A stretch of DNA of 64,000 bases from Alkalinema sp. FACHB-956 (GTDB lineage Bacteria > Cyanobacteriota > Cyanobacteriia > Leptolyngbyales > Leptolyngbyaceae): NCBI RefSeq assembly GCF_014697025.1, contig NZ_JACJRC010000007.1:148232-212231 (forward strand), written 5' to 3'. The position numbers and the translations under genes are program-made. The notes beneath the pieces are model-generated. The model saw only the letters and a list, made by a program, of their open reading frames with translations, was not told the origin of the DNA and ran no database searches. This document shows, one piece after another, positions 51,895 to 61,853 of the stretch (positions are counted from its first letter, which is position 1; every line of letters begins with the position of its first letter).

Positions 51895-54057
51895 ATGGCG
51901 ACTGAAAGATGGAGAAGTCACTCGGAAACACTGGGTCTACCAGTTAAAAGTGAAAATGATTGGTTATTAAAAACAGTTCTGGAAAACCTAAACGATGGCA
52001 TTATCGTGACTGATTTGGATAATCAGATACTGCACGTCAATTCCAGAATTGCTAAGCTGGTGGGCTTCTCTCCAGCCGATATGGTAGGTCAGTCTGCCCA
52101 AAAATTCCTATCCATGATTGAGGGTTGGCTGTACTTCTGTAACACGCCGGATCAAGTAACGGCTAACCGATGTGAATGGAAAGAGGGGCAACTGCGTCGA
52201 AAAGATGGCCGACAATTTTGGGCTGAGGTTAATTCAACTCTGCTCTACGACAGTAGCGGGAAAACGATCGGGAACTTAATCACCGTCACAGATATTACCG
52301 AACGCAAATGGTTGGAAGAATATTTGCGGCTGCTCGAATCCGTTGTTGTCAACGCCAATGAAATTGTCATGATCACCCAATTCGAAGCGGAAGAAGACCC
52401 GCTCGATTTGCGGATTGTCTACGTGAATGAAGCGTTTCTCAAGGTGACGGGCCATCGGGCTGCGGAGGTAATTGGTAAAACACCGCTGATTCTGATGGGG
52501 CCTGAAACCGATTGGGACGAAGTCAATCGGGTACGGTCTGCCATGATGCAGTTTGAGTCTGTGAAAGCAGAACTGTTACTCCATTGCAAGGATCGAAGTT
52601 CTTTTTGGGCGGATAGCAATACCGTGCCCATTCGCAACGAGCACGGGCAAGTCACTCACTTTGTCTCGGTGATGCGGGAGGTCACCGAACGCAAGGAAGC
52701 GGAAAATCAGCTCCGTCGCAATGCCTTCCATGACTCGCTGACGGGTTTGCCCAATCGACTCATGTTTATGGAGCGTCTGGCCCAAGTGGTGGCCCGACGG
52801 GATGCTGATCCAGCGTATTTGTTCGCCGTCCTCTTTCTCGATCTCGATCGCTTTAAGGTGATCAACGATAGCCTGGGGCACATTGTGGGAGATCAGTTAC
52901 TGATTGAGATCGCCCGTCGCCTAGAGAGCTGTGTGAAGAAAACCGATTTGGTGGCACGGTTAGGGGGGGATGAATTTACCATTCTGCTAGATAACATCCA
53001 GGGCGTGGAATCAGCCCATCACGTAGCAGAACGCATCCATCAAGAATTGGGCCGATCGTTCCTGCTGAATGGCCATGAAGTTTTTACCACCGTCAGCATT
53101 GGCATTGCCCTCAGTACCACAGCCTTTGATCACACTGAAGATTTGCTACGGGGCGCGGATATTGCCATGTATCGCGCTAAGGCGCTCGGCAAGGCTTGCC
53201 ATGAGGTCTTTGATACGGAAATGCATGGCCATGTCATGGCGTTAATGCAACTGGAAAATGACCTGCGGCGGGCGATCGAGCGGGAAGAGTTCCAAGTGTA
53301 CTATCAACCGATCGTCTCCCTGACCACGGGGCGAGTGACGGGATTTGAAGCGTTAATTCGCTGGCAGCATCCCGATCGGGGCTTGATTTCCCCGGCCCAA
53401 TTTATCCCCTTGGCAGAGGAAACGGGACTAATTATTCCCATGGGGCGCTGGGTACTGCGGGAAGCCTGCCGTCAACTGGGGCGTTGGCAAACCCAATATC
53501 CCCATCATCAACCGCTGTCGGTCAGTGTTAATCTCTCAAGTCGCCAGTTTTCCCAGGCCGGTGTAATTGAGATGATTAATGAGATTTTGGAGGAATCGGG
53601 ACTACCGCCCGCCTGCCTCAAACTGGAAATTACCGAAACCGCCATCATGGAAAACACGGCTTCGGCCATGGATACCCTATCAAAGCTGAAGGCGATGGGC
53701 GTCAAGCTCTCGGTGGATGACTTCGGTACAGGCTATTCTTCCCTGGGCTATCTCTACCGCTTCCCCATGGATGTGCTGAAAATCGATCGCTCTTTCATCA
53801 GCCGCGTAGACATTGACGGTGAAAAGTTAGAACTGGTGCGCACCATTATTACCCTAGCCTGGAATCTGGGCATGGAAGTGATTGCAGAAGGCGTAGAAAC
53901 GACGAAGCAGTTAGCCCAGTTGAAGATGCTGAAGTGCGAGTACGGCCAAGGCTATCTCTTCTCCAAGCCGATGTCTCCCCAGGATGCTGAACAATTCCTC
54001 GCCCAGGAAAATCCCTTGGAGCACCTTGCCCAGCTCTTTCCTGGCGACCATCGGTAA
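51895..54057 (+). CDS. PAS-PAS-GGDEF-EAL cyclic-di-GMP enzyme
   Basis: 720 residues, cytosolic. PAS1 at about 24-135 (NLNDGIIVTDLDNQILHVNS), PAS2/PAC at 145-268, GGDEF at 357-361 (RLGGDEF, intact), EAL at 485-487 (FEALIRW), with DDFGTGYSSL and EITETAIMEN all present. Both cyclase and phosphodiesterase sites look functional. The inhibitory RxxD site is KKTD (348-351), so product inhibition may be lost. GAAGGAG lies 8 bp before the ATG. It probably tunes motility or exopolysaccharide by c-di-GMP. Confidence 0.93.
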   Translation: MATERWRSHSETLGLPVKSENDWLLKTVLENLNDGIIVTDLDNQILHVNSRIAKLVGFSPADMVGQSAQKFLSMIEGWLYFCNTPDQVTANRCEWKEGQLRRKDGRQFWAEVNSTLLYDSSGKTIGNLITVTDITERKWLEEYLRLLESVVVNANEIVMITQFEAEEDPLDLRIVYVNEAFLKVTGHRAAEVIGKTPLILMGPETDWDEVNRVRSAMMQFESVKAELLLHCKDRSSFWADSNTVPIRNEHGQVTHFVSVMREVTERKEAENQLRRNAFHDSLTGLPNRLMFMERLAQVVARRDADPAYLFAVLFLDLDRFKVINDSLGHIVGDQLLIEIARRLESCVKKTDLVARLGGDEFTILLDNIQGVESAHHVAERIHQELGRSFLLNGHEVFTTVSIGIALSTTAFDHTEDLLRGADIAMYRAKALGKACHEVFDTEMHGHVMALMQLENDLRRAIEREEFQVYYQPIVSLTTGRVTGFEALIRWQHPDRGLISPAQFIPLAEETGLIIPMGRWVLREACRQLGRWQTQYPHHQPLSVSVNLSSRQFSQAGVIEMINEILEESGLPPACLKLEITETAIMENTASAMDTLSKLKAMGVKLSVDDFGTGYSSLGYLYRFPMDVLKIDRSFISRVDIDGEKLELVRTIITLAWNLGMEVIAEGVETTKQLAQLKMLKCEYGQGYLFSKPMSPQDAEQFLAQENPLEHLAQLFPGDHR

Positions 54058-54116
54058 GCGAGTCGATCGCGGCTCGCCTCGGTCGGTCAGTTTCGGTTAG
54101 TTGTGCTCAGGTTCGG

Positions 54117-56921
54117 TCAGTTACCGAAGATATCCAGTTGATAGTCCGGGGCTGCTGTGTCAGACACCCGATCGGCGCGATCGCTGGGTTTAATGGCAGA
54201 TTTCCGAGATCGGGGAGCCTTGGTTTCTGGAGTCTGGGGCGTGGGGCCTTGGCGTAACCCGACGGCAATTTTGCTGTGTTGTTCAATCTGTCCCATGACT
54301 TGCTTGGCACGGGTAATCACCGACGGCGGCAATCCAGCAAGGCGACCCGCTTCGATGCCATAGGAGCGATCAGCCCCCCCTGGTTGCACCTGATGCAAAA
54401 AGACGATTTGATCCGGCAGTTCCTTCACGGTGACCTGGTAATTGGCCACGTTGGACAGAATCGACGCGAGCTCATTCAACTCGTGGTAATGGGTGGCAAA
54501 AATCGTGCGCGCGGTAATTTCCTGGGCCAGATATTCCGCCACGGCCCAGGCGATCGACAGACCGTCAAACGTCGCCGTCCCCCGACCAATTTCGTCCAGC
54601 AGCACCAGGGAGCGATCGCTGGCATGGTTCAAAATATTGGCCGTCTCGTTCATTTCCACCATAAAGGTCGATTGGCCCATCGCCAGGTCATCCACTGCGC
54701 CCACTCGGGTAAAAATGCGATCGCAAATCCCCAACCGCGCCGATTGGGCGGGCACAAAGCTGCCCACCTGGGCCATGAGTTGAATCAAGCCCACCTGCCG
54801 CAGATAGCAGGATTTGCCACTGGCATTCGGCCCGGTCAGGATGATTAAGTCCGGTGCAGTGGCTTCTGCAGGTTGGGATTTCTGCGACTTTTGTGACTTC
54901 TGGCCTTGGGAAGGACGCTGATCCGTGACCTGTCCCAAGGTGGTGGAATTGGGGACAAAAAAGCCAGCGGGCAAGGACTGCTCCACCACCGGATGGCGAC
55001 CCGCTTGAATCACCAGCGTGCGATCGTCGGTCATTTCCGGGCAGCAATAGCCTTGATAAACCGCCACCTCCGCCAGCCCTGCCAGCACATCCGCCGCCGC
55101 CACCGCCCGCGCCACCTGCCGAATCTCCTCCGCCTGTTCCCCCACCTGCGATCGTAGACTGACAAAAATTTCATACTCCAGGCGGCCCAGTTCTTCCTTG
55201 GCGGTGAGCAGCCGATTTTCGCACTCCTTCAGGTCGGGGGTAATGTAGCGCTCCTCATTGGTCAAGGTCTGCTTGCGGATGTAGTCCGGCGGCACTTGGT
55301 CGGCCTTGTTGCGGGAGATGCTGAGGTAATAGCCAAAGGTTTTGTTGTAGCCCACCTTGAGGGTGGAAATGCCCGTTTTTTCCCGCTCCGTCAGTTCCAG
55401 ACTGGAAATCCACTGCTGATCCTGCTCCACCTGCTGGCGACGATCGTCCAGTTCCAGATTCACCCCAGGCCGAATCAGTCCCCCTTCCGTCAAGCTCAGG
55501 GGCGGCTTTTCCACCAAGTGACTGCGGAGCAATTGGGCCAATTCTTCTAAGATCGGCGGCACCGTTTGCAGGACTTGCAAGTAGGGGGATTTTGCCTGGG
55601 CTACGAGGGCCGCGAGGGCGGGCAATTTTTCCAAGGAATCCGCCAGCGCCACGAGATCGCGCGGTGTGGCTGTACCGGAACCCGCCCGTCCTGCCAGCCG
55701 CTCCAGGTCGTAAATTTGCCGCAGTAGTTTTTGGATATCCTCCCGCAGCAGGCCGTCGTCTACCAATTCCCGAATCGTGTCCTGGCGAGCCGCAATCCCC
55801 AGCCGATCGAGCAGGGGTTGCTGGAGCCAGCGGCGTAGGGCACGGGAACCCATGGGCGTAATCGTGCGATCGAGGGCCCAGAGTAAGGAGCCGTGGAAGG
55901 TGCCATCCCGCTGGGTTTGGGTAATTTCCAAATTGCGCCGGGTCGAGCCATCCAGTACCAGAAATTCCGTCAGCGTATAGGTGGCCAGCAATTGCAGGGG
56001 TACCTTTACCTGGGTTTGTCCGGCTTCCCACTGCCGTTCTGATGTGGTTTCTAAATATTCCAGCAGGCCGCCCGCTGCCCGCACCGCCAACGGTAACGTT
56101 TCGCAGCCCATGGCCTCCAGCGATCGCATCCGGAAGCGTTGCAGCAGCCGATTGCGCGCTTCTGCCTGGACGAAGCCACTCTGGGGCCGCAGGGTGTAGC
56201 AAAATTGCGGCGGCAGACAACTGGGGATTTGCTCGTTTTTTTCCCCCGGTCGCAGCAGGCCCACCAAGTCGGGGGCATTGGTGGGATAGAGCACCTCCGC
56301 CGGTTGTAGCCGTTGCAATTCGTGGGTCAGTTGTTCCAGGCCGGTGGCTTGGGTCGTGAAAAATTCTCCGGTGGAAATGTCGGCATAGGCCAAGCCCCAA
56401 TGCTGATTCGCCACCACAACGGCGGCTAGGAAATTATTGCGCCGCGCATTCAGCATCCCCTCTTCCAGCAAGGTTCCCGGCGTAATCACCCGCGTCACTT
56501 CTCGCCGCACCAGCGTCCCCTGGGCCTCTGCCGGATCTTCGACCTGATCACAGACAGCGATCGCGAAGCCCTTTTCCACCAATTGGGCACAGTAGCGATC
56601 GAGGGCATGGTGGGGAATGCCAGCCAGGGGGACGCGCCCTACTTCCTTACCGCCATCCTTGCTGGTCAGCACCAGCTCCAGTTCCCGCGCGATCGTCACC
56701 GCATCCTGAAAGAAAGTCTCAAAAAAATCGCCCACCCGATACAGCAGCAATGCCTGGGGATACTGATCCTTCATGTCCGCATAATGGCGCATCATCGGCG
56801 TCAGGGAATCCCGATCGACCGATCGATGATCGGCATATTTCACCGCATGTTTGATCAACCGTTCCGGTAACCCTTGGGTGGGATCGATCGCATTCGAGGA
56901 ATCAGGAGGAAGCTGGGACAT
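54117..56921 (-). CDS. mutS: DNA mismatch repair protein MutS
   Basis: 934 residues from [16 protein letters not shown]; a start at 57002 would add a hydrophobic stretch with no MutS homology. Mismatch-recognition Phe-x-Glu is present in [11 protein letters not shown], followed by connector, lever and clamp domains. The ATPase has Walker [26 protein letters not shown] and THYHEL. It binds mismatches and recruits MutL. The C-terminus carries a charged tail ([16 protein letters not shown]). Codon use is ordinary. Confidence 0.96.
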   Translation of the reverse strand: MSQLPPDSSNAIDPTQGLPERLIKHAVKYADHRSVDRDSLTPMMRHYADMKDQYPQALLLYRVGDFFETFFQDAVTIARELELVLTSKDGGKEVGRVPLAGIPHHALDRYCAQLVEKGFAIAVCDQVEDPAEAQGTLVRREVTRVITPGTLLEEGMLNARRNNFLAAVVVANQHWGLAYADISTGEFFTTQATGLEQLTHELQRLQPAEVLYPTNAPDLVGLLRPGEKNEQIPSCLPPQFCYTLRPQSGFVQAEARNRLLQRFRMRSLEAMGCETLPLAVRAAGGLLEYLETTSERQWEAGQTQVKVPLQLLATYTLTEFLVLDGSTRRNLEITQTQRDGTFHGSLLWALDRTITPMGSRALRRWLQQPLLDRLGIAARQDTIRELVDDGLLREDIQKLLRQIYDLERLAGRAGSGTATPRDLVALADSLEKLPALAALVAQAKSPYLQVLQTVPPILEELAQLLRSHLVEKPPLSLTEGGLIRPGVNLELDDRRQQVEQDQQWISSLELTEREKTGISTLKVGYNKTFGYYLSISRNKADQVPPDYIRKQTLTNEERYITPDLKECENRLLTAKEELGRLEYEIFVSLRSQVGEQAEEIRQVARAVAAADVLAGLAEVAVYQGYCCPEMTDDRTLVIQAGRHPVVEQSLPAGFFVPNSTTLGQVTDQRPSQGQKSQKSQKSQPAEATAPDLIILTGPNASGKSCYLRQVGLIQLMAQVGSFVPAQSARLGICDRIFTRVGAVDDLAMGQSTFMVEMNETANILNHASDRSLVLLDEIGRGTATFDGLSIAWAVAEYLAQEITARTIFATHYHELNELASILSNVANYQVTVKELPDQIVFLHQVQPGGADRSYGIEAGRLAGLPPSVITRAKQVMGQIEQHSKIAVGLRQGPTPQTPETKAPRSRKSAIKPSDRADRVSDTAAPDYQLDIFGN

Positions 56922-57162
56922 AGCAAGGCAGGACAAGGATAAAAACAGGACAGAACTCAGCCAAAAACGAATCGTGACTCCCACGATCGGCATTTTCACC
57001 ACTCTAGAACAATTCCACCAGCAGCCAAAACCCAGTTACCAAAAATGCCCCCTCTACCCTCCCATCCCTCTACCTTCCCACTCTTATTACTCTCCCACCC
57101 GTTCCCTAGAATTTTCTCCACTCACCCCCCGAGCAAAAACCGCGTGCGGTAGGATAGCACCT

Positions 57163-57813
57163 ATGGGTTTACAGTTTCCGGTTGAAGCCATTACCGTGCG
57201 GCCTGCCGAAGCCAAAGATGCAGCTTGGGGCGCAGATTTACTCTTTTCTGCTGGAAAGGGGCTGTTTAGTTATGTCTTTGCTTCCACCCCAGAAAAAGCT
57301 AAAGAAACGCTCTACCAAGCATTTACTGAGCCAAACCACGCCTTTAGTTATGAATATACGCAGATTGTAGAAGTCAACGATCGGGCGGCGGGTCTGATTC
57401 TGGGTTATCCCGGCGACCTGAAGCGCAAGCTAGAGGAAAACGTTCAGGGGATCATGGCCCACCTGTTACCGATTAGCCGAGTTCCACGAATTTTGGTGAA
57501 TTTGGCCGATCTCAGTCGAATTAAGCAAGAGGTCGATCTCAACGACTATTTTGTTCTGAGCCTCTGCATTGCGCCAGAATTTCGCAACCATGGCCTTGGC
57601 TCTGCCCTGCTCCAGGACACGGAATTAGAAGCCCAAGATCTCGGCTGTCAGCACATTTGTACCGATGTCACCTATCACAATCTGCGGGCTCGCAAGCTCT
57701 TTGAACGGCTGGGCTATACCATCACTTGCAGTAAAACCAGTCACCGCTTTGAGGCCATGACCGATGCGGGGGGACTCCATCGCCTAGAAAAAAATTTGGA
57801 GAAGCGATCGTAA
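57163..57813 (+). CDS. GNAT-family acetyltransferase upstream of lnt
   Basis: 216 residues. The start at 57163 (MGLQFPVEAITVRPAEAKDA) fits the fold; a longer frame from 56851 overlaps mutS and is discarded. Acetyl-CoA segment LSLCIAPEFRNHGLGSALLQ, then CTDVTYHNLRARKLFERLGY. Its TAA overlaps the lnt ATG by one base (TAATG), so both are translated together. It may acetylate a peptide or amine in the envelope pathway, but the substrate is unknown. Confidence 0.87.
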   Translation: MGLQFPVEAITVRPAEAKDAAWGADLLFSAGKGLFSYVFASTPEKAKETLYQAFTEPNHAFSYEYTQIVEVNDRAAGLILGYPGDLKRKLEENVQGIMAHLLPISRVPRILVNLADLSRIKQEVDLNDYFVLSLCIAPEFRNHGLGSALLQDTELEAQDLGCQHICTDVTYHNLRARKLFERLGYTITCSKTSHRFEAMTDAGGLHRLEKNLEKRS

Positions 57814-59498
57814 TGGGGCGTCAGATGCCGTTAGACCGGATTGTGGGAAAACCGCTGCCGTTCCAGACTCGAGTGGGGCTAAAATCCCTGGGTCTTGCTC
57901 TCTTGGCGGGGCTGTTGATGAGCTTGGCCCCTGCACCGCTGAATTACTGGCCGATCGCTTGGATCGCCTTGGCCCCGCTCTGGGTTTTGGCCGTGCAGGA
58001 CCGTTGGAAGGTTGCAGCGTTATGGGGCTTGGCCTACCACGGGATTTCCCTGTTTTGGATTACGGGCTTGCATCCGTTGACTTGGTTGGGGCTGTCCTGG
58101 GGGACCAGTGTGGCGATCGTGACCGTGATCTGGCTGTTCATCACGGGCTGGGGCGTGGCGACGGTACTGGCTTGGGCTGGGGCCATGGCCTGGATGGGGC
58201 GACGGCAGTTGCCTACGGGTGTTCGAGTCTTGGCGGGAACGGCCCTCTGGTGTGCCCTGGAAACACTACGAAACTACAGTCCCCTCGATTGGACGACCTT
58301 GGCCTATACCCAGAGTCCCGGCAATCCTGTGATTCTGCACTTGGGGCAACTGGCGGGGCCGATGGCTGTTACAGCGGCGATCGTGGCCGTCAATGGGTTA
58401 CTGGCCGAAGCCTGGTTAGCGGGCAAACCTCAAACGGGGATCCCTTGGCCTGCGGGCAGTTCCCTGAAAAGCTCTCTAAAAGCGCTACAAGGTATCCTAG
58501 GCAATCCCTTACCCCCCAGCCAAAACGCTAAGCTCCTGCGCGCGATCGGACTACTTCTCACGAGCCATGGGATCGGCCTCTGGCTTTACCTGCAACCCTT
58601 GAATGAAGCCCCTGCCACGGCGATCGAAGTCGGGGTGATTCAAGGCAATGTCCCCACTCGCATTAAATTATCCGCCCAGGGTATTCGCCAGGGACTGCAT
58701 AACTATTCCCTGGGATATCGCCTGTTGGCGGATCAAGGGGCTCAGCTCATCGTCACGCCGGAAGCAGCGATGCCGTTTGTCTGGGCCGATCGCACCTGGG
58801 CCAAGCGCGAGCCGACGGATCTGGAACGGGTGCTGGCCGATCGGCAAGTGCCCCTCGTGCTGGGATCCTTTGGGCAACGGGGCGATCGCACGACCCAAGC
58901 AATGCTCATGCTAAATTCCCAAGGACAAATCCAGAGCCAGTACGACAAGGTGAAAGTCGTGCCCTTGGGAGAATCCTTGCCCTTTGAAGAGATACTGGGA
59001 AAATTTATCGGTCGTCTGTCACCGATTAAAAGTTATCTACTGGCTGGAGCGGCCCATCAACGGTTTGTCACGCCCTTTGGCAATGCCGCGATCGGGATTT
59101 GCTATGAGTCAGCCTTTCCAGAACTCTTTCGAGATCAGGTTCAGGGGGGAGCGCAGTTTTTAATTACAGCATCCAACCTGGATCCCTATAGTTCCGTCCT
59201 CATGGCGCAACACCAAGCCCATGATCTGATGCGGGCGATCGAGACCGATCGTTGGATGGTGCGGGCGACGAATACGGGCTACTCCGGTATCATCAATCCC
59301 CACGGTCAGGTGCTGTGGCGATCGAATTTCCACGAATTCACCCTCCACCGAGCCACGATCCACCGTCGCCAGACGCAAACCCTCTACACCCGCTGGGGCA
59401 ATTGGCTCACATCTGTCCTACTGATCTTGAGTAGTATGTGGATTCTGCGGCAACTGAAATTTGGCCCGATGCCATTTAAGGCACCTAACCATTCTTAG
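57813..59498 (+). CDS. lnt: Apolipoprotein N-acyltransferase Lnt
   Basis: 561 residues. About six N-terminal membrane helices (LALLAGLLMSLAPAPLNYWP onward), then the nitrilase-like domain with Glu (TPEAAMPFVW), Lys (QYDKVKVVPLGE) and Cys (GICYESAFPE), and a final membrane helix. It N-acylates the lipoprotein cysteine in the inner membrane, the last maturation step; several lipoproteins in this window are potential substrates. A periplasmic insertion near 205-240 is longer than in E. coli. Confidence 0.93.
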   Translation: MGRQMPLDRIVGKPLPFQTRVGLKSLGLALLAGLLMSLAPAPLNYWPIAWIALAPLWVLAVQDRWKVAALWGLAYHGISLFWITGLHPLTWLGLSWGTSVAIVTVIWLFITGWGVATVLAWAGAMAWMGRRQLPTGVRVLAGTALWCALETLRNYSPLDWTTLAYTQSPGNPVILHLGQLAGPMAVTAAIVAVNGLLAEAWLAGKPQTGIPWPAGSSLKSSLKALQGILGNPLPPSQNAKLLRAIGLLLTSHGIGLWLYLQPLNEAPATAIEVGVIQGNVPTRIKLSAQGIRQGLHNYSLGYRLLADQGAQLIVTPEAAMPFVWADRTWAKREPTDLERVLADRQVPLVLGSFGQRGDRTTQAMLMLNSQGQIQSQYDKVKVVPLGESLPFEEILGKFIGRLSPIKSYLLAGAAHQRFVTPFGNAAIGICYESAFPELFRDQVQGGAQFLITASNLDPYSSVLMAQHQAHDLMRAIETDRWMVRATNTGYSGIINPHGQVLWRSNFHEFTLHRATIHRRQTQTLYTRWGNWLTSVLLILSSMWILRQLKFGPMPFKAPNHS

Positions 59499-59544
59499 AA
59501 TTAACTTTGGTTGAATGATTATGCAATGGACATGGGCACAATGA

Positions 59545-59619
59545 TTGAGTCACCGGGATTTGAGTCACCGGGATTTGAGTCGCCGGGATTTGAGTCACCG
59601 GGATTTGAGTCACTGGAGG
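59545..59619. repeat. 15-bp tandem repeat, 5 copies, after lnt
   Basis: TTGAGTCRCCGGGAT at 59545, 59560, 59575 and 59590, with a diverged fifth copy at 59605. An open frame through it (GFESP repeats) has no other coding sign. Confidence 0.9.
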
Positions 59620-59757
59620 TTGAATCATTGCAGCCCGATCGACTGGGACGATCGCCGATCACAATCCCAGTTCCAGTTTCAACCGTTTTCCTAGGAGGAT
59701 GGCTGAGATCAGGAAAATTTCATCCCAGTCACGATCAATTCATTAGCCCGGTCACAA

Positions 59758-59970
59758 TCAAGACAAGGGAGACTGGTTAGACAGTGGGGGGTTAGAGAGT
59801 AGCTGGTTAGATAGTGGAAACCGATTGTCCACCCAGCGATCTAAGTCTGCGATTTGAGATCGAATCAACCGATCTAATTCTTGGATCTGTTGCTCATCTT
59901 GCTGTTGTCGCCAAGAGGCCCAATCCGCCTGTAACACGTTGAAGTCCTTCGGCCATTTCCAAAGTTTCAT
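59758..59970 (-). CDS. Small hypothetical protein
   Basis: 70 residues from MKLWKWPKDFNVLQADWASW. The ribosome site GAGGAGG about 8 bp before this ATG is among the best in the window and favours a real gene. Trp- and Gln-rich N-terminus, helical middle (QQIQELDRLIRSQIADLDRW). The C-terminus LSNQ/LSNP repeats come from degenerate 14-18-bp DNA repeats at the 3' end. Not recognised. Confidence 0.55.
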   Translation of the reverse strand: MKLWKWPKDFNVLQADWASWRQQQDEQQIQELDRLIRSQIADLDRWVDNRFPLSNQLLSNPPLSNQSPLS

Positions 59971-60026
59971 ACCCCAATCCTCCTCGCCACGATCGCGCAA
60001 CTTTAGGTGTTGTTGGCAACACTGGT

Positions 60027-60067
60027 TGTTGGCAAACCCTACTGTTGGCAAACCCTATTGTTGGCAG
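60027..60067. repeat. 16-bp tandem repeat, 2.5 copies
   Basis: TGTTGGCAAACCCTAY at 60027 and 60043, with a partial copy at 60059, between the small gene and the bestrophin gene. Confidence 0.85.
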
Positions 60068-60101
60068 GGGAAGACAGGAACTACTCAGATGGATGACTGA
60101 T

Positions 60102-61031
60102 TTATTTCAGCGACTCGACCGAGGCGTCTTCCCAAACAATTGGAGCCCAGTGGGGAGACGAAAAGCGGGTTAAATCCATCACATTGCGTTCGATCGTGGC
60201 ACAGAAGTTTTCCAGGGGCAGGTCATTGGCATCCTTGCCAAAGGGATTTTCAATTTCGAGGCCAATTTCTTCAATCCCCAGCAGTGTAAAGCTCACAATA
60301 ATGACCACTGGCACTACTAACCAGCCCAAATCCTTGACCATCTGGAACGGTAACACCAGGCAGTAAATCAACAGAAGTTGCTTCAGGTGAATCGCATAGG
60401 CCAAGGGCATCGGAGTTCTCAGGATCCGTTCACAGCCGCTCAGCGCACCGACTAAATTATCGAGGTGTTCCGTCATCACATTGAGACGGTGGATATTCAG
60501 CCAGCCGCGTTGATACTGGGCTTGGAGATAAGCCCCGATCCAGAAGGTAATTTCCAGGGGAACATTATCGCTACTCCCTAGGCTCTTTGCCTGTTCCGGA
60601 GACAACAGAGAGGCCAAGGCTTGTCCCACGGGTTCTTGGCGCAGGTGCTGCTTGGTCGCGATCGCAAAGGCCGGGAGCAACCGCAATGCCATAATTTTTT
60701 CCTGGCGATCGTGTTCGTTCTGTTCCTCTATTCCCACCCAAATATGACGGGCAAGGTTGCGGGCACTAATAATGATCGTTCCCCAGCATTTTCGGCCTTC
60801 CCAAAAGCGATCGTAGGCAGTATTTGTCCGAAAAACGAGGAGTAACCCCAGAACAATGCTGGGAATCAGGCTGTCTCTCAAGGGCAGTGAGATCGGCTTA
60901 AAGTCCTGATAAATCCAGGCAACAATCAAAGCAACCAATCCACACAGCAGCGATCGGGGCAGCACCAAGGGCAATACCGACCCTCGCCATTGAAAAACCA
61001 CTTGAAACCAGCGCTTGTTGGACATAAGCAT
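60102..61031 (-). CDS. Bestrophin-family anion channel
   Basis: 309 residues. Membrane helices near 25-60 (PLVLPRSLLCGLVALIVAWI), then LVFRTNTAYDRFWEGRKCWG, the family hallmark, and C-terminal LLGIEEIGLEIENPFGKDANDLPL. Bacterial bestrophins form pentameric channels. In algae, bestrophins carry bicarbonate to thylakoids, and some cyanobacterial homologues act in the thylakoid membrane; which applies here is open. Confidence 0.93.
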   Translation of the reverse strand: MLMSNKRWFQVVFQWRGSVLPLVLPRSLLCGLVALIVAWIYQDFKPISLPLRDSLIPSIVLGLLLVFRTNTAYDRFWEGRKCWGTIIISARNLARHIWVGIEEQNEHDRQEKIMALRLLPAFAIATKQHLRQEPVGQALASLLSPEQAKSLGSSDNVPLEITFWIGAYLQAQYQRGWLNIHRLNVMTEHLDNLVGALSGCERILRTPMPLAYAIHLKQLLLIYCLVLPFQMVKDLGWLVVPVVIIVSFTLLGIEEIGLEIENPFGKDANDLPLENFCATIERNVMDLTRFSSPHWAPIVWEDASVESLK

Positions 61032-61080
61032 TATTCAGGCGAAACAAAACGGACTCAAGGCAAATAGCTATCGCTTGTAA

Positions 61081-61515
61081 CTAGCGCCGCACCTTTCCAG
61101 TAAAGCCAGCAGCTTTAAACTGTTCCAACTTCAATGGCTCGGGTTGACTTTCTGGCACAGAAACGCGAATCTCGAACTCACTGATTCCCGGCGGAAACTC
61201 ATCGACGGATCCTAAACGGGCACGGTTGCGCAGAATCGCATCGCCATTGGCATCATAAATGCGACCGAAGACATCCGCATTGACAACCGTTTTGCCAGAG
61301 GTGTTGTTGGCTTTGCCGGTGATGATAAAGCAGTTGGCGGGGCGTGCCACTCCACCACTCGTGATAGCTCCTTCTGACTGATCCGGCGGGCAGACATGGT
61401 AGGTCAAATCGGATAGCGCCACCTGGGTTAAGGCCCAAGCACTGGGAGCAACGAAGGTTAAGAGGCCCCAAAATAGTAAGGCGCAACCCGCAATGAGCAA
61501 CGATCGCAGTTTCAT
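61081..61515 (-). CDS. Exported cyanobacterial hypothetical protein
   Basis: 144 residues from MKLRSLLIAGCALLFWGLL, with GGAGAGGGG upstream; a longer frame to 61611 lacks a signal. Signal peptide cleaved near SAWALTQ. The mature part is beta-rich (VALSDLTYHVCPPDQSEGAI; NCFIITGKANNTSGKTVVNA; FPPGISEFEIRVSVPESQPE) and resembles an Ig-like FxLYD-type fold. Two Cys could form a disulfide. Periplasmic; function unknown. Confidence 0.78.
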   Translation of the reverse strand: MKLRSLLIAGCALLFWGLLTFVAPSAWALTQVALSDLTYHVCPPDQSEGAITSGGVARPANCFIITGKANNTSGKTVVNADVFGRIYDANGDAILRNRARLGSVDEFPPGISEFEIRVSVPESQPEPLKLEQFKAAGFTGKVRR

Positions 61516-61853
61516 ATATCCCCTCTCCAATGAAACCCAACGAGGTAATCTAGAAACGATGTCACAGAAAAGTGTGATGAGAGCAACAGCAAGATTCCCC
61601 ATTGGGATCAAGGCTAGAACTCATCGCAATCTCTTGCAATCCGGTGTTAGCGGAGACTTCAGGCAAGTTCATCCTAAGCTTACCCTGAAACAAGAAGGAT
61701 GCAGAGGCTCGATCGGGCGGCCAGACCGGGGACAAGACTGAGCTTGTCTCAGCAACCAGTCCCAGTCGGTACGGCTTACCCCCACTTCTTGTCCGCTGCG
61801 ATCCATTCAATGGTTACGATTAAAAACAAAATGTTGAGAGCATTGGTGACGCC
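61516..61853. other. Divergent promoter region
   Basis: 338 bp between the exported protein and phosphoglucomutase genes. Ordinary sequence with no repeat or RNA recognised. Confidence 0.45.

Noticed and set aside
55255..56400. Minus-strand 381-codon Gly/Pro/Arg-rich frame
   Set aside because: Alternate frame inside mutS, with composition typical of a shifted reading of GC-rich DNA.
59511..59780. Plus-strand frame with GFESP repeats
   Set aside because: Consists mainly of the 15-bp repeat; no ribosome site or conserved segment.
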